A stretch of DNA of 64,000 nt, from assembly GCF_964340395.1 (NCBI RefSeq), contig NC_135563.1, positions 20,013,151-20,077,150 on the forward strand, written 5' to 3'. This document shows, piece after piece, positions 40,701 through 52,900 of the stretch. Below the pieces are notes generated by a model. The model saw only the letters and a list, made by a program, of their open reading frames with translations. It had not been told where the DNA came from and did not search any database. Origin of the DNA: Glandiceps talaboti. Lineage: Eukaryota > Hemichordata > Enteropneusta > Spengelidae. The position numbers and the translations under genes are program-made. The first letter of the stretch is position 1, and each line of letters begins with the position of its first letter.

Positions 40701-41974
40701 GGTCTGTGGAGCAAGGCCCAGAAGCCACTTACATTTCAATCAACTAAAGCTCTATCCAGTACAATGAAACCTTTCTTGTACTGTTAGTTGATGTCTCCTT
40801 GGCCGTTGAAGTATTTGATGGCAAAACTTTAATACTCACGAATTATGGAAATATTATCTGGGGCGAACAAGCACAAGAACAAAATATTAATTAGCATACT
40901 GTATCTATGAATGTTGTCATGTGATGATGAAAACTGATGATGAAAATTAGCATACTAGTTAAAAAATAATTTTTGAGGGATTTACTTTGTCAAAGATTAT
41001 CATAGTGTATTCCAAATGTAACTACCTAACGTAAGTTTGGTAATTTTTTTGTCATGCTGGCCATGGTTGTGAATAAATGGACCAGACTATAATTTACATC
41101 AGATCGACGACTGACATACCGTATCCTGATCGAGGCTGAAAAAGGAAGACAGGTTGGGTATTTGAACAGTTTTTTTTCAGTAATAGGAATCTATCAAGTC
41201 AGGATACCCTTGATAATTACCGATGGCTGGTTGTCGCAAATAAAACTACTCACAATGTTCGATGTAAAGTCTCCTTCGTCTTGTATTGAAGTACAGACTT
41301 GGGACACTGTCCATATCAAAACTCACATAAATAATATTGCAGACGACGCTAACGATTGCTCATTGATGAAATGCTCAGTTCCACACTATGTAGAATTCAC
41401 AGTCCCGGCAGAACGTTGACTTTCTAAGCAATAACAGAGTGTAGAACTTCAACATACAGAAATCCAACAGCATACTACAGCAACGTACGCATTGCAGGTT
41501 TATCATAGGTCAAATCTGGAGTTCAGCTCCATGAACTGTCAAACATCGTCCCTTTTAGCGTCAAACCAACTCGGTTGCCACACACTGTTGGATGATTATA
41601 ATTGCCACCAGGTGTCGTTCATAGTATATGCAAATTAAATCAAGTTGTTCATTCACTTTCAGCCATCTGTCGAAACATTATGCTAATTTACTACCTAACT
41701 GGTACTATATGCAAGCAAACATGCTTCTTATTTCCATATTTTGTCAACAACTTTGACAGGTCAATCTAATGTACTGACCCCCAAATCAACTTTACTAATT
41801 ATGTCCCCAGTCTGTGACAAGTAGATTTTAATAACCTTGTTCGATGAGTCCACGCATAAAAATCATTTTGTAGTCGAGGTAATATGGTATTTCCATTTTT
41901 CTCCTTTTTTTCTCTCTCACAGTAAACTGTATTCTCCAGAACTACGTACAAGCATTGCCTCATATTACTTGGTT
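37713..41974. other. Unannotated DNA with a G-quadruplex candidate
   Basis: No gene is recognised. A G-rich tract at 39842-39865 is listed separately. A 9-bp inverted repeat (TGAAAGATT at 40023-40031, AATCTTTCA at 40109-40117) brackets a locally GC-richer 80 bp. Confidence 0.45.
39842..39865 (+). other. G-quadruplex candidate
   Basis: Five G-runs of three or more bases (GGG, GGG, GGGG, GGG, GGGG) are separated by loops of one or two bases, directly after a (GGT)n stretch. This meets the usual G3+N1-7 rule. No gene is visible next to it, so no regulatory role can be assigned. Confidence 0.7.
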
Positions 41975-42102
41975 ACATTGAATCAGTCTCCCCCTCTCCG
42001 TGTGTACGTCTGGGTTTGTCCCTTTCCTGTGTCTCTTCCTCCCTCTGTTCGCGTGTCTCTCTGCCTCTATCTGTCTTTCCTCTCTGTTGTTTGTTCCTAT
42101 CA

Positions 42103-42156
<54 letters not shown>
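41975..42156 (+). repeat. 131-bp pyrimidine-rich unit with (TCTG)n tail, copy A
   Basis: 41975-42105 is followed by a (TCTG)n tail. The 131 bp match 43867-43997 with about five substitutions and no indels. Similarity starts abruptly at ACATTGAATCAGTC and ends in the tail, so the unit including its tail was duplicated. The long frames through it follow the pyrimidine-rich composition and the tail. Confidence 0.9.
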
Positions 42157-42159
<3 letters not shown>

Positions 42160-43866
42160 ATATTACATGGTTTGTATTTCAACTGACTGTGTGTAATATA
42201 TGTAATATATAAGTGATTTCAAGTTGTGTTGTTTGTTCGTAATAAAGTACCAATATGATTATGTATGACGTACTTTAAGTAACTTTATAACATTATCTTT
42301 AAGTCGAATTATCTTATTTTTTTTCTCGAGAATATTACTATTGTTACGGTAATTTGTCTTTTATGCGTAGTAGTGCAGCAACTACAACAACCTCCACTTG
42401 TAAACACTTAAACAAATTAAATGTATCCTTGTGAACCGTAAAAATCGAAACGAAACAAGCTTGGCCGGAATTTTGTGTAGTCTAAACTGCGGCCAAGACA
42501 GCCAACATATACATTTTTTCTAATTAAGTGCTCGAAACCCTTTAAAGTCTCTAAACAAGTGGGCCATGAACAAACGTCATCAGAGTGGAAATTGAGTTAG
42601 ATTTATTACGATTTCATGTCAGGTAACCAATGGTACGCAGCTTTGTGGTGTTAAAGTCTTCGAGTAGTAAGTGTTGCACACTCCACACCGTGTAAAGTAT
42701 GTGGAGGAAGAAAGAATTTGATATATTGAACTCTTTATCTACCTTGAACACTGACGGAAATAAATAAAGAGGGGAAACAAATGGAATGAGTTAATTATCT
42801 CAATTGTACAGGTTATCAGTCTTCTGGTAGCTTTAATTATGTGCGATTTTCCCTCTGGATTCTATAACATGCGGGTATAATTGCCACTATTGCAGAGGCG
42901 TTTCTTGGGGCTACGTTATCTATCTCCCTTGGGTGTACGTTGAAGCATTTTAAAAGATGTAACTTGATGATCGTATCTTGTTATCAGGCAGGTGTAGATG
43001 GTCACGTGACATCCCTCGGTGATGACCCAAAGCAAAGTATTCAAGAATCTTGGAGATAATAAAGATGTCCACATACGGTAAAACGTGCCAAAGTAACTTG
43101 AAGCCATGGCATAATCTGTGAGTGATTCGAGTGAGCAATTACGCCATTGGAAGTGTCTCTCTCTTGTCTCTCGTTTCGGTATTGCAAGAAAAGTTTTGAC
43201 ATAGTACGTATTTCGTATTTGCATACTATTTCCGGTTTACTACTTTGATGTATCTAGATGGATGTCGACTCTCAACGATTAATATGAGACGTCCTTGCAA
43301 TGTTTAGAAGAATTGGGTATTTGATGTACAACTTAATCGGCAGCTGTTGACGTTGTACATTTCTGATTATTACTTTACCATGAAACATCTTAACCCCGTA
43401 TCGACCTTGTGATATCTCGTGTTTCACTTCTTTAGAATTGTCATTTATTATTTGTTTGAAGAAATGGTGCTTATTTTCATGATTTCTACGGAATCCAGAT
43501 GTTGAAATGTATATAAAAACGTATCTATTGATGGCATGTTTATGGAGTCTAACCCCTTGCTGATTGAAGAACCACAAATAGACACTGAGAACCAAGGGCT
43601 GGTCTTCATAAACATTGCGTGTTGAAAAGCTGCAGTCATAAAGACGGTTCATACCAAACATGTTACTTGACATATATTGCAGTAAAACTGATGAGAATTA
43701 TTTTGTAAAATGTAGTTGCCATATTAAAATATTTTATTCTTGTTGTGAGTTTTAATTAGGGACTATCCAATTATCCATTACCATATATGCTATCTTTTAT
43801 ACACTCTATGAACGTTATATATTTTACTATTACATGTAATAGTATTAGCTTCTAACATAATGTTAA
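42157..43866. other. Unannotated DNA between the two 131-bp copies
   Basis: No gene is recognised. A 133-codon minus-strand frame (43272-43673) has no known motif. A TCACGTGA palindrome lies at 43002-43009. Confidence 0.4.
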
Positions 43867-44015
43867 ACATTGAATCAGTCTCCCCCTCTCCGTGTGTACG
43901 TCTGGATGTGTCCCTTTCCTGTGTCTCTTCCTCCCTCTGTTCGCGTGTCTCTCTGCCTCTATATGTCTTTCCTCTCTGTTATTTGTTTCTATCATTGTCT
44001 GTCTGTCTGTCTGTC

Positions 44016-44104
<89 letters not shown>

Positions 44105-44115
44105 GGCTGTCTGTC
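43867..44115 (+). repeat. 131-bp pyrimidine-rich unit with (TCTG)n/(TG)n tail, copy B
   Basis: This is the direct-repeat partner of the unit at 41975, 1892 bp downstream. Its tail is longer than that of copy A and contains an internal (TG)n run at about 44021-44046. Sequence beyond the tail differs from copy A. Confidence 0.9.
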
Positions 44116-45033
44116 TCACACGCACACATGCATACAGACGGACACACACTATCTCTTGATATATAATATATATTGCAGGGAACCTGGTCAGAACATAAGT
44201 ATTAAACACACTAGTATGAGGTTACTTGTATAGATTATAAGGTTGGAAATCAGATATACCGTCAAAGAAAGTCTAAAAGAAAATTTGACGTCAAAAACCG
44301 TAAAAAAAACCCCTAGATTTATGATTTTATCATGTGTTGTTTGACAAACGTTACACATCATTAGCTATTTGGGACAAAGAGGCTGAATATGTAAAACATA
44401 AACTTCCGTAACTAACACGGATCACTTGTTTTATATGTGCAAATCTGTTAGTTTCACAAAGTTAATAACTGACACACACTCTAATAACATGTTATTCCAA
44501 CAGAATTCATAACTTTATGATGTGAAATGTTTTCTAGGTAACTATATGGTACGCGGGCCACCATTTGCAATATAATATAATCAATGGCTAGTGCATGTCA
44601 ATGCAGGACGTGCACAAATATATGTTATATGTACTATAAGTATGATGAGATGGTGTAATAGCGAAAGATGGAGGTTTTCATTTCCATCAAATCATTATTT
44701 TCAACATCAAGTGTGGATAATCCACAACACATCTAACAACGCTGAAGTGACCGCTGCATGGAAGTAAAGATAATGAAGTAAATATTGTAATATTTTGTAG
44801 CAACATATTGTAAAAGAATTAATTGACTGACATGTGTCAAAATGGCCTTTCGATTCATAGCCTATCAAACTTAGTCTTATATAGGTGTGAATAGGCACAC
44901 ACACATGTAATGATTGTAATGGAAGATTATTACATATATTACGACAAATAACACGGTTATTAGATCATCTGCAGATGTACACATCAAATGTATGTCAACT
45001 ACCTCCATAGGTTTCTTCAATTCGGTTCGATTC
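44116..45033. other. Unannotated DNA
   Basis: Nothing recognisable is seen. An exact TGACGTCA lies at 44286-44293. Confidence 0.4.
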
Positions 45034-45410
45034 CAAAACTGGTGATTGTTCGATATAAATGTACTCAGTGATTGGTAGATCTGATATCACGATAAACCTA
45101 CTCACATACTATACGAAACCAGTGATTGGTCGATCTGATATCGCGATAAACCTACGTACGAAACCGGGGATTGGTCGATCTGATATCGTGATACACTTAC
45201 GTAAAAACCAGTGATTGGCATATCCTATGTTATGATAAACGTACAAAAATACTGGTACGTCCATATGATATTGCCATAAACTTACTCATGTACAAAAACA
45301 GTGGTTGGTTAATCAGATTTAATGATAAACCTACTCACGTACGAAACCAATGGTTGGTCGATCTGATATCATGATAACCCTACTCACGTACAAAACCGGT
45401 GATTGGTCAT
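45034..45410. repeat. Minisatellite, about 48-bp unit, about 8 copies
   Basis: Units contain GTGATTGGTCGATCTGATAT, then GATAAAC, then CTACTCACGTACGAAACC, with lengths of roughly 43-54 bp. The third and fourth copies are short, the fifth and sixth are the most diverged, and the last is cut off after GATTGGTCA. Every copy differs, so the array is old and not recently homogenised. No frame stays open through it. Confidence 0.85.
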
Positions 45411-46070
45411 TACTTTAACTAAGCGTCCATTTGGTTTTAAGAGTTTACACATTAACCATTAGCATTTTTACTGTATAAGTGCACTAAATATTGATAACCC
45501 TTCATACCAAATCGGTTTAATTCTGTCTCGGGGCAATTTCCAATAGAATTACCGAAGCTCCAACAGATAGTGAGATTACAGATGCGATCTGAACGAGTGT
45601 AATTACGCTCAGTGTTATGCGTCATACACACTATTCTTTTGTTGAAGGTTGAAGATGTTGGAATCGTTGTCAATGCCAAGCAAACGTAATGACTTTCATC
45701 CCTAATAGCTATATATGATAATGTGAAGCACTGTAAAGACAATAATGAGGGGGCTACAGATAAATAAGTCTCCGTTTGGTGTCAGAATTCTATTTATCCA
45801 TGCAAGTTGTAGTAATCAATTCAATTGGCACTATCAGTCAATATCTAAACACGAGTGTACGGTTCCTACACTGTTCATTATGTGACACGTAATAGGTTGC
45901 AGCAATGCATGACTCGGTATTGCATAGTCGGTGTTTTATGGCGACAGAATGACATAGATTGTTCATGAACAGCCCCACAACTCCAAGAACATACTTCTAC
46001 AAAGCTAGCATAATTAATTGCGTAAGGAAATGACAGGTACAGTATGAACTGTTCACGGGTTGTCCTCTTA
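45411..46070. other. Unannotated DNA
   Basis: No recognisable feature. A 96-codon minus-strand frame (45452-45742) has no known motif. Confidence 0.4.
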
Positions 46071-46151
46071 CAAACAAACAAACAAACAAACAAACAAACA
46101 AACAAACAAACAAACAAACAAACAAACAAACAGACAAACAAACAAACAAAC
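46071..46151. repeat. (CAAA)n microsatellite
   Basis: About 20 CAAA units with a single CAGA variant near 46131. It is the same motif as the tract at 4184. Confidence 0.97.
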
Positions 46152-47916
46152 GTATTTATTTAAATTATATCTCGTGTTCGTACTAGAATGAGGATAATAT
46201 TATGGCAAATCAAAGTTTAATTCTGATGAGGCCTTGATGAGTAGAGAAGTACATAAAGAAAGGCTGTTATCTGACAATAGTTGACTGCTTATTTGATTAT
46301 CTGCAGCTTAATATTCCCTTTGAGAATGAAAGTAATATCAAAGTAATGTCAAACATTGGATTGAGATGGGCACCTGTTGTCTCTTAAAAACAAAAAACGA
46401 AATTAAAGGACATTTGTAAAAGATTATCACAACAATTCACTTCGATAATGTACATTTTCCAAAAGAAAAACACGAGCACATGTTGTAGCATACAACTGTT
46501 TATGTCTTCCTACCACTTCCATTAGAGTAGAAAAGAATGATACTGAATTCTAATTTATCTTCAACGTGGTTGGTGATCACAAAGACGACATTATGGCCTG
46601 TTTTTAATGAATTTCACATTTACAGTTTCTCCTTGTTTCTTTTTCAACCGGTTCATTGTTAGTAAGACGGGCGTTACTTTTGCTGGAATGTTAATTCGAT
46701 ATTTCTGTGCTTTTCAGTTCGTGTAACTTTATTAGTTTTTCTGTGACCTTGTGTCAGTGTAATATATAACCGAGCTCTTTGTACAATATTAGATGGTGGG
46801 GATCGACCTTGTAATATGCACGATCTTAGTCTCGATATTAGATTTTGCTTCATTTTATTACAAATCTATGAAGCGGTTTACCAAATATCCACATTATTCA
46901 GTTTCACACAGAATTGTTCCTTGACATTTTCCTGTATATCTGTTACGTTCAATGGTGGAAGTAAGTGCTGCCAGAATTCGATAGTACTGGTTACTCACCG
47001 AATGCTATAAATGTATAGTACCTGGACTAGATTTAAAAGCAAGCGATATCAACATTATGAATGGCAATGGTGATACAAAAATGAACAAAAGCCTATTCCT
47101 AGTAAAGATAAAAGCGTCATATTGCCGCCCATAATATAATAAGGTATGATGTCGGAACGGGTTTATGATAGCATGGCGGAAAGATAATATTTGATGTAAG
47201 TTGTCGGAGATGAAAAAGGACGCTGTGGCAAGTTTATATCATGGTGTGATTGATATTACTTTAATCATAATATCATATCATGTATTAAAATAAAAATCAC
47301 TTTTGAGTGTTTGCAGACTTAGATGATTTTGTTGCAGGATTGCACGACACTGCAGAGTACTTAAAATGATTTGTATTCCGACAAATATGTTTACTTTCAT
47401 ACTATGTGTGACTATGTGGTTGACATGTCAACAAAACTGGCAAATTCACGCTACATTAGTAGTTCATGGGATACAACTAATACTAATGTAGACAGTTGTA
47501 TGCCTGGCAGTATAGGCTTCTTAGCACCGTACGGTCTAGTGATTTGAATAGAAAACTAACACAAGATGTTTATATACATGCATGGCTTTGAAATTAGTGA
47601 ACTGTCTCGGCTTTTGTGTTTGCTTCATTAACCCTACAGTCTGTTCAGGTCATATGCTGTACTTTACGTCAAAACAACCCATCACCATTGTACAGTGGTG
47701 TACACGCCATGTCATGTTCTGGTGTGCAGTCATCAACAAATGAGTATAAGTACGATTTGAATTAGATGTATATGTGTTGTTGGTAAAATGGTGCAACATA
47801 TTCTAATCTTAGAATATGTTATGTGGCGATGTCTCACTTAGGGAATTCCTGATACCAATCGAAGTCGTTATCTCTGTCAAATGAATGGTATAGCAAGAGG
47901 TTCCACGATATCTATC

Positions 47917-47924
<8 letters not shown>
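46152..47924. other. Unannotated AT-rich DNA
   Basis: No gene or structured element is recognised. Confidence 0.45.
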
Positions 47925-47952
<28 letters not shown>

Positions 47953-48035
47953 TGTATGTATGTATGTATGTATGTATGTATGTATGTATGCATGCATGCA
48001 TGCATGCATGCATGTATATATGTATGTATGTATGT
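47925..48035. repeat. (TGTA)n-(TGCA)n-(TGTA)n microsatellite
   Basis: TGTA units switch to TGCA at about 47989-48013 and back to TGTA, the same block switching as at 27637. Confidence 0.97.

Positions 48036-48393
<358 letters not shown>

Positions 48394-48441
<48 letters not shown>
48394..48441. repeat. (TA)n tract between hairpin modules
   Basis: A TA run of about 48 bp separates two identical modules, making a 118-bp tandem period of module plus tract. Confidence 0.97.
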
Positions 48442-48445
<4 letters not shown>

Positions 48446-48509
48446 CAAAACTATTACGCTCTCCCACTGCGGTATAGAGCACTGTCTTAGCAGATTGATA
48501 CTCACCAAG

Positions 48510-48511
<2 letters not shown>
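48442..48511 (-). mobile_element. Short hairpin module between AT tracts (copy 3)
   Basis: Same 70 bases as 48324-48393. Identity of the two modules while the TA tracts differ in length suggests a recent tandem duplication, or insertion of a dimeric RNA-derived copy. Confidence 0.65.

Positions 48512-48573
<62 letters not shown>
48512..48573. repeat. (TA)n tract
   Basis: The third TA run of the cluster ends at ATCACATTA. Confidence 0.97.
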
Positions 48574-48576
<3 letters not shown>

Positions 48577-49659
48577 ATTAACAAGATTATACACGTATTT
48601 GAATCGTGGCGCTTGGTTAACTTGTAAAGCTTATAAACTAAATTTAGATGTATTATCTTCAAAACATATGATTGAAGACTTTAATATCGAATTGTAATGA
48701 TAAGTTGAGTAGGTTTGTATCAATCCATTACTATAAATACTTGATACTAAAACTGGCAAAATGTGTTAGTGTAAACCTAATGAATATTTAAACAATGCGA
48801 ATGCAACTATTGTAGCATGAAATGAGATACTTTAAATGCGGAAATTGGGCTAGGGGTTCCTTATTGCAATCGAAAATCATTTGATATATCGAAGAGGGTA
48901 ATTGGGAATTGTAAAAAGTGTATAGCCAGGACATATCGTTGGATGTACGTGTAACCGTGTCCTATTTATAGAAACTGTTGGGTGTTATCTTACTCTGATT
49001 ATTCCAATTGGTTGCTTTTGTTTACTATTTGTCCATAACCTATGATGAAGGTTAAAAGCTTTAAACTAGAAGTATATCTGTATTTCAGTACCAGTTTTAC
49101 ACTTTTGCCTTTTGAACAATTCACATCATAAAAAGCTATTCGTTGTTTAACTTCAGCAACATCCTGGAACAAAGTAATTCTGATAAATATAAGCTTCCGC
49201 TCCTATTACACAAAAAGGCACAACATGCTTGTTGTTTTTGATCAAAGGCTACCGTAGAGCCCCTCAAAAGAACCGATGCTTTCTGCATAAAGGTAATGAA
49301 TTGCAATGCAAGGGTAAGATATCTATCGCGTGGATGTTTAGTTACATTTGGCAGAGAAAAAATAGACAATAGTTTGTGGTTTCCTGGTGTAACCGTGTTC
49401 TCAAGATTCCTGTAACTTTGAAATTTGATTAACTACTCTGTGTCTTGATGCCTAATTGTCCAAAAGACCATTACGGATAGTCAATGCATCACGACAGGCT
49501 AGTAGTACACGACGTGGTTTTAATAATGATGAAATAACAAGTCTTTCAGGTGGTAATTCAATGTGTTACCAACTCTTACACTTCGCTATTTTAACACTGT
49601 AATAAAGTCTCGTTTTCTTTACTTTTAGAGTATGAAAAATGTTTACATTATTGTCCGTT
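48574..49659. other. Unannotated DNA
   Basis: Nothing recognisable is seen. Confidence 0.45.
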
Positions 49660-49729
49660 AACACACACACACACACACGTACGTACGTACGTACACACAC
49701 ACATACACACACACACACATACATACATA
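49660..49729. repeat. (AC)n-(GTAC)n-(AC)n-(ACAT)n microsatellite
   Basis: A CA run is interrupted by a CGTACGTAC block at about 49678-49694 and then continues as CA and ACAT units. Confidence 0.96.
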
Positions 49730-49871
49730 GAAATGCATATGGAACTTATAAATCAGTCCGTATAAATAGATGTAAAATCCGACGTTCGAATAAATATTCT
49801 TTTTCAACATATCTAAATGTAATGGAACAAATCGACAACCGCGCGTGATATATAAACGGTTATACGTGGTT

Positions 49872-49924
49872 ATACATACATACACACATACATACATACA
49901 TACATACATACATACATACATACA
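49872..49924. repeat. (ACAT)n microsatellite
   Basis: ACAT units with one ACAC variant near the start. Confidence 0.96.
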
Positions 49925-52900
49925 AGCATGTATACATAAAGCCCCATCCCCACACACATTTACACATCCTTGTCGGAAACATCGTGATTGTTTCTCATTA
50001 CACTTGAGTCGAAGATCGTTCGTATACATTTTATTGCTTTTTTCAAGTATTTCAAAATAATTCAGTGAGGAATATCATGAGCTGTAGAAAGCAATAAAAT
50101 AACGATGCTTGTATGAAGTGTTGCTGCTCACTGTACCTATTCATCTTTGTGGAATCCTTTACCAATAAGTAAATACATATGCTACCAAATCATAAATCTT
50201 GATGCCATCCACGATACAATGCATATTAGATAGGTTAATATGTAATTCTACTTACATGCAATCAGTCAGCTATCTTATCAATAGTAATGTTGACGGAAGG
50301 CACACACCAACTACATTGGTCTATATTTGAATAACGCATTATAGCACATATTTTAATTCATTCGTAAACCTTTTTCGTTTCGACAATAGTTGACAGTTAT
50401 GATTATCTCTCGACAAGCCATATAATGTTTGCTATGTGTCCCTATTCCATCCCATGTGTGCAAATGTTGCTGGTACTGTTTTTTTCTCTTTAGAGAGTTT
50501 ATTAAACCCTACACCATTTTACTCTCCAGTCGAGCCTTTTTTCGAACAGGGTCTCAATTGCCAATTTACTGCCATATTTTATTGTAATATTCACCTGTGA
50601 GGGATGGATGGATGGATGGCTGGATGGCTGGAACGAGACTTGGTGTGGTAATAACTGAGATGATTTATCGTGATATCCGAATAGCATTGTATTCTCAACC
50701 TTAAAATGTTAATAATAATTTGTCAATGTATTCAATGGCACGTTTCACAACAAACCATTTCAAAATATCCAGAATAAACCCACTCGTTAATTACATGTCT
50801 TATGGAAACCTGATTTATTGTCTATTACGATTAGTTACGGTAAGCTGAAGAGATCAAATACATCATACATGTATAAGGTTATGACCTCACGCATTAGACT
50901 ATAAAAAGTTATCATCAGTTTAAAGACATTGTCAGTTCTATGACTCAATTTATCGTTGACGGGACAACTTTTGGAGGGAGTCACTAGTCCAAAAGACGTC
51001 TGCTTCTCCTTTCAAACATTGCTGCTAGCTATACCTATTCATTTAGGAAGTAACTGCGAGTAAAGTAGGTATCGATTTAACGATCTTTCAGCGGCTGATT
51101 TCTCGGCGTGGGGCCGATATACACCATTAAGTATTACATATCGCAGTTGGTCGTCCGTCGCGATCTTATGACTTGGAGGTCATGAATCACGTGACATCTG
51201 CATTTCAGAAATGTTTTAGTATGCCTCAACAATGATACCCTACACATCATGCATTTCATGTTCTATATTTTAAATGCATGAATGTTTACTTAGGGATTAT
51301 CGACTGTTGATACTAATTTTGAGACCAATCTAGCAAAAAATAAATGCGGTCATAACAAATATTTACTTCATAAAATGTTCATAACAGGAGAAGAAACTAG
51401 CCCCCTCCCCTCCGTAACCCCCCCCCCCACTACTTATATAGTGATATATGTACTATGTTTGCTCTTTTGTAACACATTGGGTTTGTTGACGACGTGGCAA
51501 ACTGAAATACATATTGCGTTCGAACCTGGTCTGGGAATTTTGCTGGTATTCGTGGTGCCTTTTTTTCCCTTTGTGCATGATTGATGGCGGGTCGACACCT
51601 AGGTAAAATAATACATAGACCTGGACATCTTTTATTTGACATCTGTACTACAATAGTAGCAGTTTTATATGTTTTTTTTAAAAAATATATATTTTGTAAC
51701 TATCATTATTATCACATTATTAATTCAACGGATCTAGTTTTATCTAGTTTTGACCGTTCACCTTCTCTTTTGCCAGCCTGTGTCATTCACCCCTATGCAT
51801 AAATCTTTCCTGTATCAACCACTTTGTGGAAAAGTATATGTTTCAGTATGGTCACAATTCAATATTACAGTTCCCACTGGTAAATCAGCAGGTAGCAGTC
51901 GTTTTTACGATTATGCACGGCAATCCTCAATAGCTACATTTTTAAGACTTCGTTTTATATGGACCAAGTTAATATCATCAAATGATTACTTTTACTTGAT
52001 ATCACCGAAATTAAATTCCATAAATCTCTGGCCACACATGGTTATATTTGACGTTATTACTGGAGGAGTTGTCGTACTAAACTGTATGTATAGTTAATTG
52101 TCAACCAATCTCATAACTCGTCAATCATTGTAATGCTGGAAATTGGTGTTAGTGACTCTTTGTCATAACTTATATCTTGGATGACCCATGCAGTTTTGCT
52201 GCAACCGGTTGATCTGTAAAAGGATATCACACAAACAGTCAATGAATATTGTTCCCAGATGGTTTAGTTCTGTGGCAAGCGAGGCTTCTGTAACTAACTA
52301 ACATGCCACGGAAATTGATATCTGACTATGCTTCTTTCAGAGAAGGGTTAGTGTTGAATGAACTGTGTACATGTTTCCCAAGTGTTTTTCTGGTTCACAC
52401 AGCAGGTCTTCGCCCCAAGGTCTACTATTATATGGCGTAGTGGCTTATGGATGGAACCTGGTACAGCCACACACGCGGTGAGTTGACACCTGTGCCCATT
52501 CCGGAATACTTCGCTGCCTATTTATTCAACCAAGCTGTGCAATATCTCAATGATGAAATTAATGATCGTTTAAGAGAGATCATAAATTATGGCACCCTAT
52601 TGTTGCTGTACAAACATATCTACCAGTAATGGTCGCCATATCCGTGCTGTATGCATGCACGCAACCCTACTAATTGTAATCTGTCACTCAATGTTCATGG
52701 TGAACATTTTGTTCAGCAAGTATGGGTTACCCTTTAGCTGTACTTTCCATTAAACAAGCGCGATTTGACTGGACACACGCCCCGGGAATAAAGACATCTA
52801 CAAACTAATTATCACTACTGTACTGTACTATATAGTTATTACCATGAGTTCAAGTATGATTCTCCCCAAGTGTCTTCAGCTGTATAAAGTAGATTGTAGT

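Noticed and set aside
43272-43673. 133-codon minus-strand open frame
   Set aside because: No motif recognised, and the composition is like the surrounding non-coding DNA.
46201-46250. CTGATGAG at about 46223 as a second hammerhead core
   Set aside because: No helix II or GAAA box follows at the right distance. Other CTGATGA hits (3092, 40935, 43689) fail in the same way.
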